Shown: piece by piece, positions 28,055 through 35,767 of the stretch
How positions within the stretch are numbered: the first letter of the stretch is position 1
Layout of the letters: every line of letters begins with the position of its first letter
Origin: Regnicoccus_A sp014224355
GTDB lineage: Bacteria; Cyanobacteriota; Cyanobacteriia; PCC-6307; Cyanobiaceae
DNA length: 64,000 nucleotides
NCBI RefSeq assembly: GCF_050920705.1
Contig: NZ_CP154799.1
Location: 1,798,001 to 1,862,000, forward strand
Direction: 5' to 3'
Translations under genes and position numbers: made by a program
The notes under the pieces: model-generated
Told to the model about the DNA's origin: nothing
Seen by the model: only the letters and a program-made list of their open reading frames with translations
The model's database searches: none

Positions 28055-28607
28055 GCGGCGACCGGTTGCGGGGTTGACTCTGGTGAGCGGCCCCAGCCGC
28101 AGTGGCAAGAGCCGCTGGGCCGAGCACCTGGCGGCGCAAAGTGGACGCTCTGTCCTTTACATCGCCACCGGAGCCCTGGCTCCGGACGATCAGGCCTGGC
28201 AGCATCGCCTCCAGCTGCACCAGCGTCGTCGCCCCAGAACCTGGACCACCTGGGAGGTGGAAGGGGAGCTGGAGTCGGCCCTGGCGCGAGCGCCAGCCGA
28301 TCACCAGCTGCTGATCGACTCTCTCGGCACCTGGCTGGCTCACCACCTCGATCTCGACGGCGAGGCCTGGGAGCAGAGGCAGGATGCGCTGCTGCAGGCT
28401 CTGCTGAGCTGCCGGGCTCCCCTGCTGATCGTCACAGAGGAGACCGGCTGGGGCGTGGTGCCCGCCACGGCGATAGGCGGCCGCTTCCGCGATCGCCTGG
28501 GCCGGCTGCAGCAGCGCCTGCAGCCCCTGGCCCAGGCCAGCTGGCTGGTGATCCAGGGCCGTGCACTGGATCTGAGAACTCTCAGCCAGCCGGTGCCGGG
28601 ACTGTGA
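28041..28607 (+). CDS. cobU: Adenosylcobinamide kinase / guanylyltransferase
   Basis: A bifunctional enzyme that phosphorylates adenosylcobinamide and transfers GMP to it in cobalamin nucleotide-loop assembly. The P-loop is GPSRSGKS (residues 17-24), followed by YIATG, HQRRRPRTWTTWE and LLIDSLGTWLAHHL, then VTEETGWGVVP. The length, 188 aa, is normal. ATG 28041 lies inside the 3' end of pxcA (14-bp overlap), and the stop overlaps the trmL start by 4 bp. With metH and the cobalamin riboswitch it supports a working corrinoid pathway. Confidence 0.94.
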   Translation: MGVVERRPVAGLTLVSGPSRSGKSRWAEHLAAQSGRSVLYIATGALAPDDQAWQHRLQLHQRRRPRTWTTWEVEGELESALARAPADHQLLIDSLGTWLAHHLDLDGEAWEQRQDALLQALLSCRAPLLIVTEETGWGVVPATAIGGRFRDRLGRLQQRLQPLAQASWLVIQGRALDLRTLSQPVPGL

Positions 28608-29089
28608 GCGCCCTTCCCCGGGTGGTGCTGTTTCAGCCTCAGATTCCGCCCAACACAGGCAATGTGGCGCGCACCTGTGCCGCCACCGGCGCCGAGCTTC
28701 ACCTGATCGAACCGTTGGGGTTCAGCCTCGATGACCGGCAGCTCAAGCGAGCGGGGCTCGACTACTGGCCATGGGTGCCCCTGCACATCCATCCAGGCTT
28801 CGAGGCCCTGCTCGCCGAGCGGACCCGGCGGGGAGGACGTCTGCTGGCGTTGAGCAGCCAGGCTGATCAGCCCTATCAGCACTGGACCTACCGCAGCGAT
28901 GACTGGCTCCTGTTCGGCCGGGAGAGTGATGGCCTGCCGCCGGAGCTGCTCGAGCAGGCCGACCAGCGGCTGACGATTCCGATGCCAGGCTCCGTGCGCC
29001 GCGGCGGTGGGGTGCGCAGCCTGAACCTCTCGGTGTCGGTCGCGGTGGTGCTGTTTGAGGCCCTGCGCCAGTTGGAGGCCAGCGACTGA
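28604..29089 (+). CDS. trmL: tRNA (cytidine/uridine-2'-O-)-methyltransferase TrmL
   Basis: A SPOUT-class methyltransferase acting on the wobble position of tRNA-Leu isoacceptors (family knowledge). GTG 28604 overlaps the cobU stop. The protein shows QPQIPPNTGNVARTCAATG at the N-terminus, LFGRESDGLP in the middle and the knotted AdoMet site IPMPGSVR...RSLNLSVSVAVVLFEALR at the end. The length, 161 aa, is typical of the single-domain TrmL form. The Arg/Gly insertion VRRGGGV in motif III is unremarkable. Confidence 0.93.
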   Translation: MSALPRVVLFQPQIPPNTGNVARTCAATGAELHLIEPLGFSLDDRQLKRAGLDYWPWVPLHIHPGFEALLAERTRRGGRLLALSSQADQPYQHWTYRSDDWLLFGRESDGLPPELLEQADQRLTIPMPGSVRRGGGVRSLNLSVSVAVVLFEALRQLEASD

Positions 29090-29233
29090 GCGATCAGACG
29101 CTGCCCAGATCGTGCCTGACGATCAGAGGGCTGGCCCCAGAGGGTTGTGCCGGATGGTTCAGGCCGCTACCCTCGGCGCGGCTCGGGGATGGTGGCTTCT
29201 CCACCGGGCCTTGTCCGACGGGTGAAATTCTCT

Positions 29234-30310
29234 ATGAAGCCTTCGCATCTGATCCTGCCGCTGCTGGGAGCCATGCCGGTTCTCTCGCTTGTGGCTGTCG
29301 GAGCTATCCCCGGCATCGCCGACGCGCGCCGCCCAGGTTTCGAAACGATGCCTGAGCGGTTGGAGGTCGAACCTTCGCTGTCCGGCGAACACCAGCTGCT
29401 GGCCTCCCTGCCGGCTTCGTTCCGCGACAAGCTCTGGGTTCGCATTCGCAGCGACATCACCCTTGAGGAGCTGGCCAGCCAGTTGCGGGTTCAGGAAACC
29501 CCCCTGGCCAAGCTCAACGATGTCAATGAAGACCACGGCTTCAGCCCGGGTGACTGGGTGGTGCTTCCCTCCCAGAAAGCCTCGGCGGCCAAACAGCTCG
29601 CTTCCCTCGATACCAGCCAACTCCGCCGCTCGGCTCCGCTGAGCGAGCCCCCGCCAGTGGAGGGCACCGGTGTGGTGCGCTTCGGAGACAACCTCGTGAA
29701 GCTGGCCCAGCGCTACAGGCTCAGTATCCAGGACCTGCTTCGGCTCAACCCTGGTCTTGAGGCCGCCCGCCTGGTGGAAGGCAGTCAGATCAGGGTGGCC
29801 CGGGCCCGTCCCACCCGCTCTCGCATGGTGCTGGGGCTCAAGCCCACGGGCAGTGGCGGGCTGAGCTGGCCTGATCTTCCCGGTTTCAACCGCCCTGGCG
29901 AGAAGCCCAAGCCGCCGAACCAGATCGGACGTGGTTGGATCTGGCCGGCCCGTGGTGTGTTCAGCTCCGGCTATGGCTGGCGCTGGGGCCGGATGCACAA
30001 AGGCATCGACATCGCCAGCAACGTCGGAACTCCGATCGTGGCGGCCCAGGGTGGTCAGGTGTCCTATGCGGGCTGGCACAGCGGGGGCTATGGCTACCTG
30101 GTGGAGATCCAGCACCCGGATGGCAGCAAATCCCTCTACGGCCACAACAGTCGTGTGCTGGTGAGGGTGGGCCAGCAGGTGGCCCAGGGCACCAAGATCT
30201 CCGAAATGGGCAGCACCGGGCGCAGCACGGGTCCGCATCTCCACTTCGAGATCCACCCCCCTGGCCGTGGCGCTGCAAACCCGCTTCAATTCCTCCCCGG
30301 CAGAGCCTGA
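29234..30310 (+). CDS. LysM domain M23 (LytM-type) metallopeptidase
   Basis: An exported peptidoglycan endopeptidase or NlpD/EnvC-like activator. ATG 29234 starts a signal peptide (KPSHLILPLLGAMPVLSLV, cleavage near GIADA). Two LysM-like modules follow (ITLEELASQLRVQETPLAKL with GDWVVLPSQ; FGDNLVKLAQRYRLSIQDLL with GSQIRV). The C-terminal M23 domain has the metal ligands in GRMHKGIDIA and GPHLHFEI, plus YGHNSRVLV. All M23 ligand motifs are intact, so catalytic activity is likely. A strong terminator hairpin follows at 30326-30357. Confidence 0.93.
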   Translation: MKPSHLILPLLGAMPVLSLVAVGAIPGIADARRPGFETMPERLEVEPSLSGEHQLLASLPASFRDKLWVRIRSDITLEELASQLRVQETPLAKLNDVNEDHGFSPGDWVVLPSQKASAAKQLASLDTSQLRRSAPLSEPPPVEGTGVVRFGDNLVKLAQRYRLSIQDLLRLNPGLEAARLVEGSQIRVARARPTRSRMVLGLKPTGSGGLSWPDLPGFNRPGEKPKPPNQIGRGWIWPARGVFSSGYGWRWGRMHKGIDIASNVGTPIVAAQGGQVSYAGWHSGGYGYLVEIQHPDGSKSLYGHNSRVLVRVGQQVAQGTKISEMGSTGRSTGPHLHFEIHPPGRGAANPLQFLPGRA

Positions 30311-30325
30311 TCTCCATCTTGGTCA

Positions 30326-30357
30326 CCCCCCTCTCTCCTTGCTGGGAGAGGGGGGTC
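30326..30357 (+). terminator. Hairpin terminator after the M23 peptidase gene
   Basis: An 11-bp perfect stem, ACCCCCCTCTC (30326-30336) pairing with GAGAGGGGGGT (30347-30357), 16 bp after the peptidase stop. There is no long T-tract, but the stem is very stable. It separates this gene from the tRNA 25 bp further on. Confidence 0.65.
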
Positions 30358-30381
30358 GATCGTTTAAAGTCCTTACAACGC

Positions 30382-30455
30382 GGCTCGGTAGCTCAGCTGG
30401 TTAGAGCGTGGGATTCATAACCCCAAGGTCGGGAGTTCAAGTCTCCCCCGAGCCA
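30382..30455 (+). tRNA. tRNA-Met (CAT), elongator
   Basis: A 74-nt cloverleaf. The acceptor stem is GGCTCGG/CCGAGCC with discriminator A30455. The D-arm is GCTC...GAGC, the anticodon CAT at 30416-30418 in the loop TTCATAA, and the T-arm GGGAG-TTCAAGT-CTCCC. The G1-C72 pair excludes initiator tRNA-Met. A tRNA-Ile2 (CAT, lysidine-modified) is possible but less likely. The closing pair of the anticodon stem (A-C) is a mismatch. CCA is not encoded. Confidence 0.92.
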
Positions 30456-30546
30456 TTGTGGCGAATCAGCGCCAATCCACTCCACCCACCCTTCTTCAGC
30501 CTGGTTGGCCTTCGCGGGGGTTGGGCTCGTTCCCTTCAGGGGCTTT

Positions 30547-30864
30547 TCAGCGCATCTCGATGGCGTTGAGGCGCTCGCGGAAGCTGGCGGAACCGCTGGA
30601 TCCCCCTTCGCCGCCGGGTGCTGCCGGGGGGAGATTGGGTGCCGGAGCCGGCCCGGCATAGCGCCGAGCGCGCCCATAGACCTTGGGCCGCACATCCACC
30701 GCGCGCACCAGGGTGCCGGTGCGTGAGCGGCCTCCGCCGTCCTCGTCGCCGGGTTCCTCCCGGTTGAGCGGGCTGGTTTTCAGCTCATTGCGAAGCTGAT
30801 TGAGCAGACGGAAGTGCCCCGTGTTGTTGTACTTGCGCAGCAGGACGGGGTCCCAGGACATCAT
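30547..30864 (-). CDS. Conserved cyanobacterial hypothetical protein (105 aa)
   Basis: The N-terminal half (MMSWDPVLLRKYNNTGHF, then RLLNQLRNELKTSPLNR) is compact and looks conserved. The C-terminal half is Gly/Pro/Ala/Arg-rich and probably disordered, ending SFRERLNAIEMR. No named domain. I recognise the MSWDPVLLRKY start as a recurrent short picocyanobacterial protein but know no function. The start could be either of two adjacent ATGs (30864 or 30861). Confidence 0.65.
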   Translation of the reverse strand: MMSWDPVLLRKYNNTGHFRLLNQLRNELKTSPLNREEPGDEDGGGRSRTGTLVRAVDVRPKVYGRARRYAGPAPAPNLPPAAPGGEGGSSGSASFRERLNAIEMR

Positions 30865-30974
30865 AAAAAAGCTGTGGATGGGGTCGCGGCTTCAGCCGTC
30901 GTCGCCTCCTTCATCTTAGGGGCCATTGCTGCCAGGGTTCCGTGATAAATTGTTGCATGCGCAAGTGGTAGTCG

Positions 30975-30988
30975 GTCCGAGTTCGGAC
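30975..30988. repeat. Inverted repeat upstream of the peroxiredoxin gene
   Basis: GTCCGA-GT-TCGGAC, a 14-bp perfect inverted repeat 41 bp before the peroxiredoxin ATG. It could be an operator or a small 5'-leader hairpin. Only the symmetry is seen; function is inferred. Confidence 0.35.
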
Positions 30989-31029
30989 AGCCCGCCTGCG
31001 ATTCCGTCCGTCACCCCCCTTCCTCACGC

Positions 31030-31620
31030 ATGTCCCGGCTCGTCGGTCTGCAGGCCCCTGATTTCACGGCCACCGCTGTGGTGGACCAGGAGTTCCAGAC
31101 GGTTTCCCTCTCCCAGTACCGCGGCAAGTACGTGGTGCTCTTCTTCTATCCCCTCGACTTCACCTTCGTCTGCCCCACGGAGATCATCGCCTTCAGCGAC
31201 CGCTACGCCGATTTCACCAGCCGCAACACTGAGGTGCTGGGCGTGTCGGTCGACAGCGAGTTCTCTCACCTGGCCTGGATTCAGACCGATCGCAAGCAGG
31301 GTGGCATCGGCGATATCGCCTACCCCCTGGTGTCTGACCTCAAAAAGGAGATCGCTTCGTCTTACAACGTGCTCGATGAGGAGGCCGGCGTTGCTCTGCG
31401 CGGCCTGTTCATCATCGACCCGGAAGGCGTGATCATGCACAGCACAATCAACAACCTCCCGGTGGGTCGCAGTGTCGATGAGACCCTGCGGGTCCTCCAG
31501 GCCTTCCAGTACGTCCAGGCCAACCCCGATGAGGTCTGCCCTGCCAACTGGACCCCGGGTGAGAAGACCATGAAGCCCGACCCCGTCGGCAGCAAGGAGT
31601 TCTTCGCTGCAGTCAACTGA
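31030..31620 (+). CDS. 2-Cys peroxiredoxin (Prx1/AhpC class)
   Basis: Reduces hydrogen peroxide and organic peroxides using thioredoxin. The peroxidatic Cys48 is in DFTFVCPTEI and the resolving Cys170 in DEVCPANW, with the conserved Arg in the GGIG-containing mid region and the active-site Thr/Pro around PLDFTF. At 196 aa it has no transit peptide or membrane segment. The C-terminus lacks the YF motif linked to over-oxidation sensitivity, which suggests a robust enzyme (inference). A perfect terminator follows at 31675. Confidence 0.95.
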   Translation: MSRLVGLQAPDFTATAVVDQEFQTVSLSQYRGKYVVLFFYPLDFTFVCPTEIIAFSDRYADFTSRNTEVLGVSVDSEFSHLAWIQTDRKQGGIGDIAYPLVSDLKKEIASSYNVLDEEAGVALRGLFIIDPEGVIMHSTINNLPVGRSVDETLRVLQAFQYVQANPDEVCPANWTPGEKTMKPDPVGSKEFFAAVN

Positions 31621-31674
31621 CCGCACTCACTGAGCCAATCACCCTGCTCTGATCGCTCCATGATCAGGAGCCAC

Positions 31675-31699
31675 GGGGGCCCCCACCGGCCCCCTTTTT
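31675..31699 (+). terminator. Intrinsic terminator after the peroxiredoxin gene
   Basis: Stem GGGGGCC (31675-31681) with GGCCCCC (31688-31694), followed by T5 at 31695-31699. This is a classic Rho-independent terminator 54 bp after the peroxiredoxin stop. It sits between convergent genes. Confidence 0.85.
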
Positions 31700-31722
31700 G
31701 ATGTCCGGGGGGTCTGGGCAGC

Positions 31723-32376
31723 TCAGCCCAGCAGGCTCGCGAACAGTCGCTGACCGTCGAGCCCACCGGTGCGGGAGTCGCAGGCCCGCTCCGGGTGCGG
31801 CATCAGCCCGAGCACGTTGCCAGTGGGATTGCACAGGCCGGCCACATCGCCCACCGAGCCGTTGGGATTGTTCTGGTAGCGCAGCACCACCTGGCCGCTC
31901 TGCTCCATGGCCTCGAGAGTGGCCGGCTCGCACTGGTAGCGGCCTTCCCCGTGGGCGATCGGCAGACTGATCGCTTCAGCCTCTCCATAGTCGGACAGCC
32001 AGCGGCAAGCTCCTGGGTGCACCTTCAGGCCGGTGGGCTCGCAGATGAAGTGGAGTCGGCTGTTGCGGGTGAGGGCTCCGGGGAGAAGACCCAGCTCGGT
32101 GAGCACCTGGAAGCCGTTGCAGATGCCCAGCACCGGTCCGCCCCTGGACGCGAACCAGGCCACCTCCTCCAGCACCGGTGCGAAGCGCGCGATCGCGCCG
32201 CAGCGGAGGTAGTCGCCGTAGCTGAAGCCACCGGGCAGGACCACGGCATCGAGCCCACTCAGATCACGCTCCTCATGCCAGAGGAACCGGGTAGGAATCC
32301 CCATGCACCCCTCGGCCGCCCAGCGCACGTCCCGGTCACAGTTGGAGCCGGGGAAGACCACCACACCAATCGTCAT
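31723..32376 (-). CDS. purQ: Phosphoribosylformylglycinamidine synthase subunit PurQ
   Basis: The glutamine amidotransferase subunit that supplies ammonia to PurL in purine synthesis. A class I triad is visible: Cys86 in LGICNGFQ, His194 and Glu196 in MPHPER. FPGSNCDRD at the N-terminus and GGFSYGDYLRCGA complete the signature. The length, 217 aa, is normal. It overlaps the upstream purS stop by 4 bp, so the two are coupled. purL is not in the window. Confidence 0.96.
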   Translation of the reverse strand: MTIGVVVFPGSNCDRDVRWAAEGCMGIPTRFLWHEERDLSGLDAVVLPGGFSYGDYLRCGAIARFAPVLEEVAWFASRGGPVLGICNGFQVLTELGLLPGALTRNSRLHFICEPTGLKVHPGACRWLSDYGEAEAISLPIAHGEGRYQCEPATLEAMEQSGQVVLRYQNNPNGSVGDVAGLCNPTGNVLGLMPHPERACDSRTGGLDGQRLFASLLG

Positions 32377-32654
32377 GCCGAGAGGCTCGCCCCGTTGGTG
32401 ACAATCTGGCTCAGCTCCAGTTCCCAGTTCTCGATCACGGGATTGGCCAGAAGCCTGTCGCTGAGCAACTCCACCCGGGAGCGGGCTGTGTCGGCATCGG
32501 GAGCTTCGATCTCCAGCTCCACCGCCTTGCCGATGCGCAGCCGGCTCACTCCCTCCACCCCCAGGCGGCCGGTGGCGGCGCGGGTGGCCTCGCCAGCTGG
32601 ATCGAGAACCGAGGGCCTCAGGGAGATCAGCACGCGGGCGTGAAAGCGGGGCAC
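32373..32654 (-). CDS. purS: Phosphoribosylformylglycinamidine synthase subunit PurS
   Basis: A small bridging subunit of the PurLQS complex. The 93-aa product from GTG 32654 (VPRFHARVLISLRPSVLDP, GRLGVEGVSRLRIGKAVELE, LLANPVIENWELEL) has the typical PurS pattern. A longer open frame exists upstream but is Arg/Pro-rich and not PurS-like, and it would run into the divergent gene at 32753. It is the first gene of a purS-purQ unit. Confidence 0.93.
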   Translation of the reverse strand: MPRFHARVLISLRPSVLDPAGEATRAATGRLGVEGVSRLRIGKAVELEIEAPDADTARSRVELLSDRLLANPVIENWELELSQIVTNGASLSA

Positions 32655-32752
32655 CAGGCAGCCAGAACGTTTGTTAAATCTTGGCAGCCGATGCTCCCCC
32701 TTCGCCAGGGCTCGATCCAGCTTGATAGGGATGAGACGGAGGAGACCAAGCC

Positions 32753-33133
32753 ATGCAAGGCCGAGCCCTGGCGCTGCCGGCGCGGCTGCCCTTCTCCGCC
32801 CCCAGCCTGATGACCCTGTTGGCGATACTCGTGCTGGGGCTCGGTTGGTTGTCGCGAGCGGCGGTCGGAGCCGATGAGCCGCCCAGCTACCAGGTGGAGT
32901 GCCGCCTGGAGGGTGGCCCCTGGAACCCGTGCGTGATGACGGTGGAATCGGTGGGAGAGCGCTGGTGGATCGACCTGGAGGGCCTGCGGGTGCTCTTCCG
33001 TCATGACGGGCGGGGCAGCGTGGAGATGCGCCGTTCCAGCGGTCCCTGGCAGCGCGTGAGCGGTAACTGGCAGGAGGACCATGCCCTCTGCTGGGATGGG
33101 CTCTGTGCCAAGGGCTCCTTCCCGCTGGACTGA
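32753..33133 (+). CDS. Exported hypothetical protein (126 aa)
   Basis: The N-terminus has a short basic stretch then a hydrophobic segment (LMTLLAILVLGLGWLS) with a signal-peptidase-like ARAAVGADE junction near residue 40. The mature part has two Cys (VECRLEGGPWNPCVM) and two more (HALCWDGLCAKG), so it may carry disulfides in the periplasm. No family recognised. It is divergent from purS (98 bp apart) and ends 15 bp before the convergent cobW-type gene. Confidence 0.65.
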   Translation: MQGRALALPARLPFSAPSLMTLLAILVLGLGWLSRAAVGADEPPSYQVECRLEGGPWNPCVMTVESVGERWWIDLEGLRVLFRHDGRGSVEMRRSSGPWQRVSGNWQEDHALCWDGLCAKGSFPLD

Positions 33134-33148
33134 GCGCAGGCGGTGCCT

Positions 33149-34285
33149 TCAGCCGCCGGCGCTGCAGGCAGCCCCGGCCAGGGCCTCCTCCAGCTCGTTG
33201 CGATCCAGCCGCAGGCCCAGCGCCACCAGCTCCAGACCAGGACGACCTGCGTCGGCAGCAGGGGCGACGGGCTGGCGGTCGTACCAGCATTCGAGCCGCG
33301 GGCCCACCGCCTGGATCTGCAGGGGTCTGGGCTTGCCGCTCTGCCGCAACCAGCCCTTCAGGCGCAGAATCCCCTGCTTCACGATCTGCTCGATCAGCAG
33401 ACTCTCCAGGGCCCCCCGATCGAAATCCCCTGGCAGCTGCAGCGCCAGCGACTGCATCGGCACATGGCTGTGGTCGTGGACGTGGTCGTGGGGCTCGTCG
33501 CTGTGGTTGTGGTCCTGAGGATGATCTCCCGGAGACCGGTGGTGCTGCCCGGTTGCCTGATCAATCCGATCAAGGCCGAGCATCAGATCGGCGGGCACGT
33601 CCCCGCGTGCCATCGGCAGCACGGCGACTCCAGGGCGGCAGAGCGGCCCCAGTTGCCGCTGCACGGCCTCGCGTTGGGAGGCATCCAGCCGATCGGCCCG
33701 GCTCATCAGCACCAGATCAGCCGCCTCCAGCTGATCCCGGAAGAGGTCCTCGAGGTCACTGAGGTGATCCAGGCTGGGGTCAGCTGCCCGCTGCCGCTCC
33801 AGGGCCGCGGGGTCCCCCACCACGCTGCCCTGGGCCAGAGCTTCGCCATCCACCACCGCCACCACGCCATTGACACGCGTGCGGGTGCGGATCTCAGGCC
33901 ACTGAAAGGCCTGCACCAGTGGTTCGGGCAGGGCCAGACCACTGGTTTCCACCACGATGCCGTCGAGGCGATCCGCCTTCTCCAGCAGGATCTGCATGGT
34001 GGGCAGGAACTCATCCTGGACGGTGCAGCAGAGGCAGCCATTGGCCAGTTCCACCAGCCGCCCCTCCAGCTCCTCCTCTGGGCAGAAGCCGCAGCTGCGA
34101 AGCAGGGCTCCATCGATGCCCACCTCGCCGAATTCATTAACCAGCACCGCCAGACGCTGGCCGCTGTTGAGCAGCAGCTGGCGCAGCAGGGTGGTCTTGC
34201 CGGCACCGAGAAATCCGGTCACCACGGTGACCGGCAGCCGCCTGCTGGCAACTGACGCCGGGGGGGCTGCGGGGGAAACGGCCAT
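33149..34285 (-). CDS. CobW/COG0523 G3E GTPase with His-rich loop
   Basis: A metal-chaperone GTPase. ATG 34285 gives a protein with the P-loop GFLGAGKTT, the CxCC metal site in ANGCLCCTV, VVETSGLA (Walker B region) and SRADRLD in the NKxD position. A His/Asp-rich loop (HHRSPGDHPQDHNHSDEP, then HDHVHDHSHVP) precedes the C-terminal CobW_C domain. COG0523 members serve Co, Zn or Ni. Position 3 bp after hupE and downstream of a cobalamin riboswitch points to cobalt here (inference). The 378-aa length is normal. Confidence 0.9.
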   Translation of the reverse strand: MAVSPAAPPASVASRRLPVTVVTGFLGAGKTTLLRQLLLNSGQRLAVLVNEFGEVGIDGALLRSCGFCPEEELEGRLVELANGCLCCTVQDEFLPTMQILLEKADRLDGIVVETSGLALPEPLVQAFQWPEIRTRTRVNGVVAVVDGEALAQGSVVGDPAALERQRAADPSLDHLSDLEDLFRDQLEAADLVLMSRADRLDASQREAVQRQLGPLCRPGVAVLPMARGDVPADLMLGLDRIDQATGQHHRSPGDHPQDHNHSDEPHDHVHDHSHVPMQSLALQLPGDFDRGALESLLIEQIVKQGILRLKGWLRQSGKPRPLQIQAVGPRLECWYDRQPVAPAADAGRPGLELVALGLRLDRNELEEALAGAACSAGG

Positions 34286-34287
34286 GG

Positions 34288-34989
34288 TCAGGGCACCAAC
34301 TGGGTCCAGGCGAACGTGGCGCCGATTCCGATCAGCAAACCCGCCACCAGACGCAGGTTGGCGGTCTGAAGGCTCTGGGCCCAGGAGCGCACCACGGTGA
34401 CGGCAGTGATCAACAGGGCACCCTGGCTGATCAGCAGGCCGAGAAGATACAGACTCTGGGTCCCGATCGACCACGCGAGCACCGGCTGGCTGAGCACGCT
34501 GCCGTGCAGCGCGATGGCGGGCAGCAGGATCCAGCGGGGCCAGCGGCCCAGCACCACCAGGCCTGTGGCCACCAGAGAGAGGGCCACCAGCAGCTCGCTA
34601 CCGGGTAGCACCGGCAGGATCAGGCCCAGGGCGGTGGAGCCCAGGCCGATCGCCAGCAGGGCGATCACCCAGCGCAGCGGTTGCTGCAGTCCGACCAGGC
34701 CGAGGCTCAGCAGGAAAAGCAGGTGGTCAGGGCCGAGCAGGGGATGCCCCAGACCGCTGAGGAACCCAGCCAGGGCTCCTTCCTGCAGCCCGAACGTGTC
34801 CATCAGGTGGTGGGCAGAGGCCGGCGCCGCCATCAGCGCCAGCGGCACCAGTCCCACCAGGGCGATCAGGTGCAGGGGACGGGGGCCAGCAGGACGCTCA
34901 CGCTGGACCCGTTGTTGCCGCCGAGGAGCTTGCTGAGAAGGACGGGCTGGCTGCCGCAGCGGAGCCGGGTCCCGAGAAAGGGAGGTCAT
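34288..34989 (-). CDS. HupE/UreJ family metal (probably cobalt) transporter
   Basis: A polytopic membrane protein of 233 aa from ATG 34989. A basic N-terminal stretch (~45 residues) precedes a hydrophobic signal (LIALVGLVPLALMAAPASA), followed by HHLMDTFGL, then GHPLLGPDHLLFLLSLGLVG with conserved His/Asp residues, and about five more helices. HupE/UreJ proteins move Ni or Co. The cobalamin riboswitch directly upstream and the adjoining CobW-type GTPase argue for cobalt uptake (inference from context). It is the first gene of a two-gene unit. Confidence 0.85.
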   Translation of the reverse strand: MTSLSRDPAPLRQPARPSQQAPRRQQRVQRERPAGPRPLHLIALVGLVPLALMAAPASAHHLMDTFGLQEGALAGFLSGLGHPLLGPDHLLFLLSLGLVGLQQPLRWVIALLAIGLGSTALGLILPVLPGSELLVALSLVATGLVVLGRWPRWILLPAIALHGSVLSQPVLAWSIGTQSLYLLGLLISQGALLITAVTVVRSWAQSLQTANLRLVAGLLIGIGATFAWTQLVP

Positions 34990-35027
34990 GGTCTGGAGTT
35001 CCGGTCCGCGCCGGCACGAGAGGGAGA

Positions 35028-35165
35028 ACCGGCGGGTGTTCTGACTGGCGCGTGCGGCGGCGGTAGACCGGAGCACGGGCTTCACAGCTGCGGGACAGTG
35101 CCGGAGTTGCACCGGACTTTCCCCCTTGCCCCCGGTGGCTGTTCTCCACCGGAACCGGACTCGAA
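35028..35165 (-). promoter_or_regulatory. Cobalamin riboswitch
   Basis: Read on the minus strand, the leader of hupE contains the hallmarks of the AdoCbl/Cbl riboswitch. These are a GGTGGAGAACAGCCACCGG-type hairpin, GGGGGAAAGTCCGGTGC, and the B12-box core GCACTGTCCCGCAGCTGTGA with flanking paired CCGG segments. A closing AGTCAGAACACCCGCCGG block lies near 35046-35029. A kissing loop with the AGGG/GCCC elements is expected. It ends about 40 nt before the hupE ATG, consistent with control of translation or termination when cobalamin is plentiful. Boundaries are approximate to about 10 nt. Confidence 0.9.
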
Positions 35166-35167
35166 TG

Positions 35168-35767
35168 TTACCGGCACCCCAGGCTTTCCACGGTGGAGAC
35201 CCCTGTGCTGGGGTTGATGCCGTCGGCGCGGGAGCAGAGGGCCTTGAGTTGTGAGAGATCCAGCACCGCATCGCTGAAGTCGGCCCCCTCGATCGAGGCG
35301 CCGGTGAAGCGGCTCTGCATGAGCATGGCGTTGCGCAGCACCGCTCCGCTCAGATCGGCTCCATCGAAGCGGGTGGCGAAGGCCACGGCGTCTTCGAGGT
35401 TGGCCTCACGGAGGTTGGTGTTGGTCAGGTCGCTCGAATTGAACACGGCCCCGCGCAGGTCACTGCCACTGAGGTCGTAACCGCCCATCGAGGCCTTGAG
35501 GAACTCCTGCTGGTGCAGATCACGGCCCCGCATGTCGGGCTGAAGGTCCTGCAGTGCACGCTGGCCCCTCAGCTCCGGAGCCGTGATCGCCCTGGCACTC
35601 TCCACCCCGGTGAACAGGGCGCCGCCAACCAGCACGATCAGACCAGCCAGCAGCGCCAGCCAGCGCCCAGGTGCGGGCCGGAAGCCTGAAGGGTGGGGCC
35701 CGGAAACCCGAGGGGCAAGCGGCACGTCGCACGTAGCGTGACGCCCCAAGCTATGGCACATGAGCAT
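35168..35767 (-). CDS. Pentapeptide-repeat exported protein
   Basis: A 199-aa protein with an N-terminal hydrophobic segment (WLALLAGLIVLVGGALFTG, about residues 36-54), followed by tandem A(D/N)LXX pentapeptides from about residue 90 to 165 (YDLSG SDLRG AVFNS SDLTN TNLRE ANLED and following). These fold into a right-handed quadrilateral beta-helix. It ends with two Cys (KALCSRAD, SLGCR). Thylakoid-lumen or periplasmic placement is inferred. The start overlaps the divergent upp start by a few bases. The stop lies directly before the cobalamin riboswitch. Confidence 0.88.
   Translation of the reverse strand: MLMCHSLGRHATCDVPLAPRVSGPHPSGFRPAPGRWLALLAGLIVLVGGALFTGVESARAITAPELRGQRALQDLQPDMRGRDLHQQEFLKASMGGYDLSGSDLRGAVFNSSDLTNTNLREANLEDAVAFATRFDGADLSGAVLRNAMLMQSRFTGASIEGADFSDAVLDLSQLKALCSRADGINPSTGVSTVESLGCR

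Noticed and set aside
30382..30455. Initiator tRNA-fMet
   Set aside because: The first acceptor pair is G-C, whereas initiator tRNAs have an unpaired 1-72 position.
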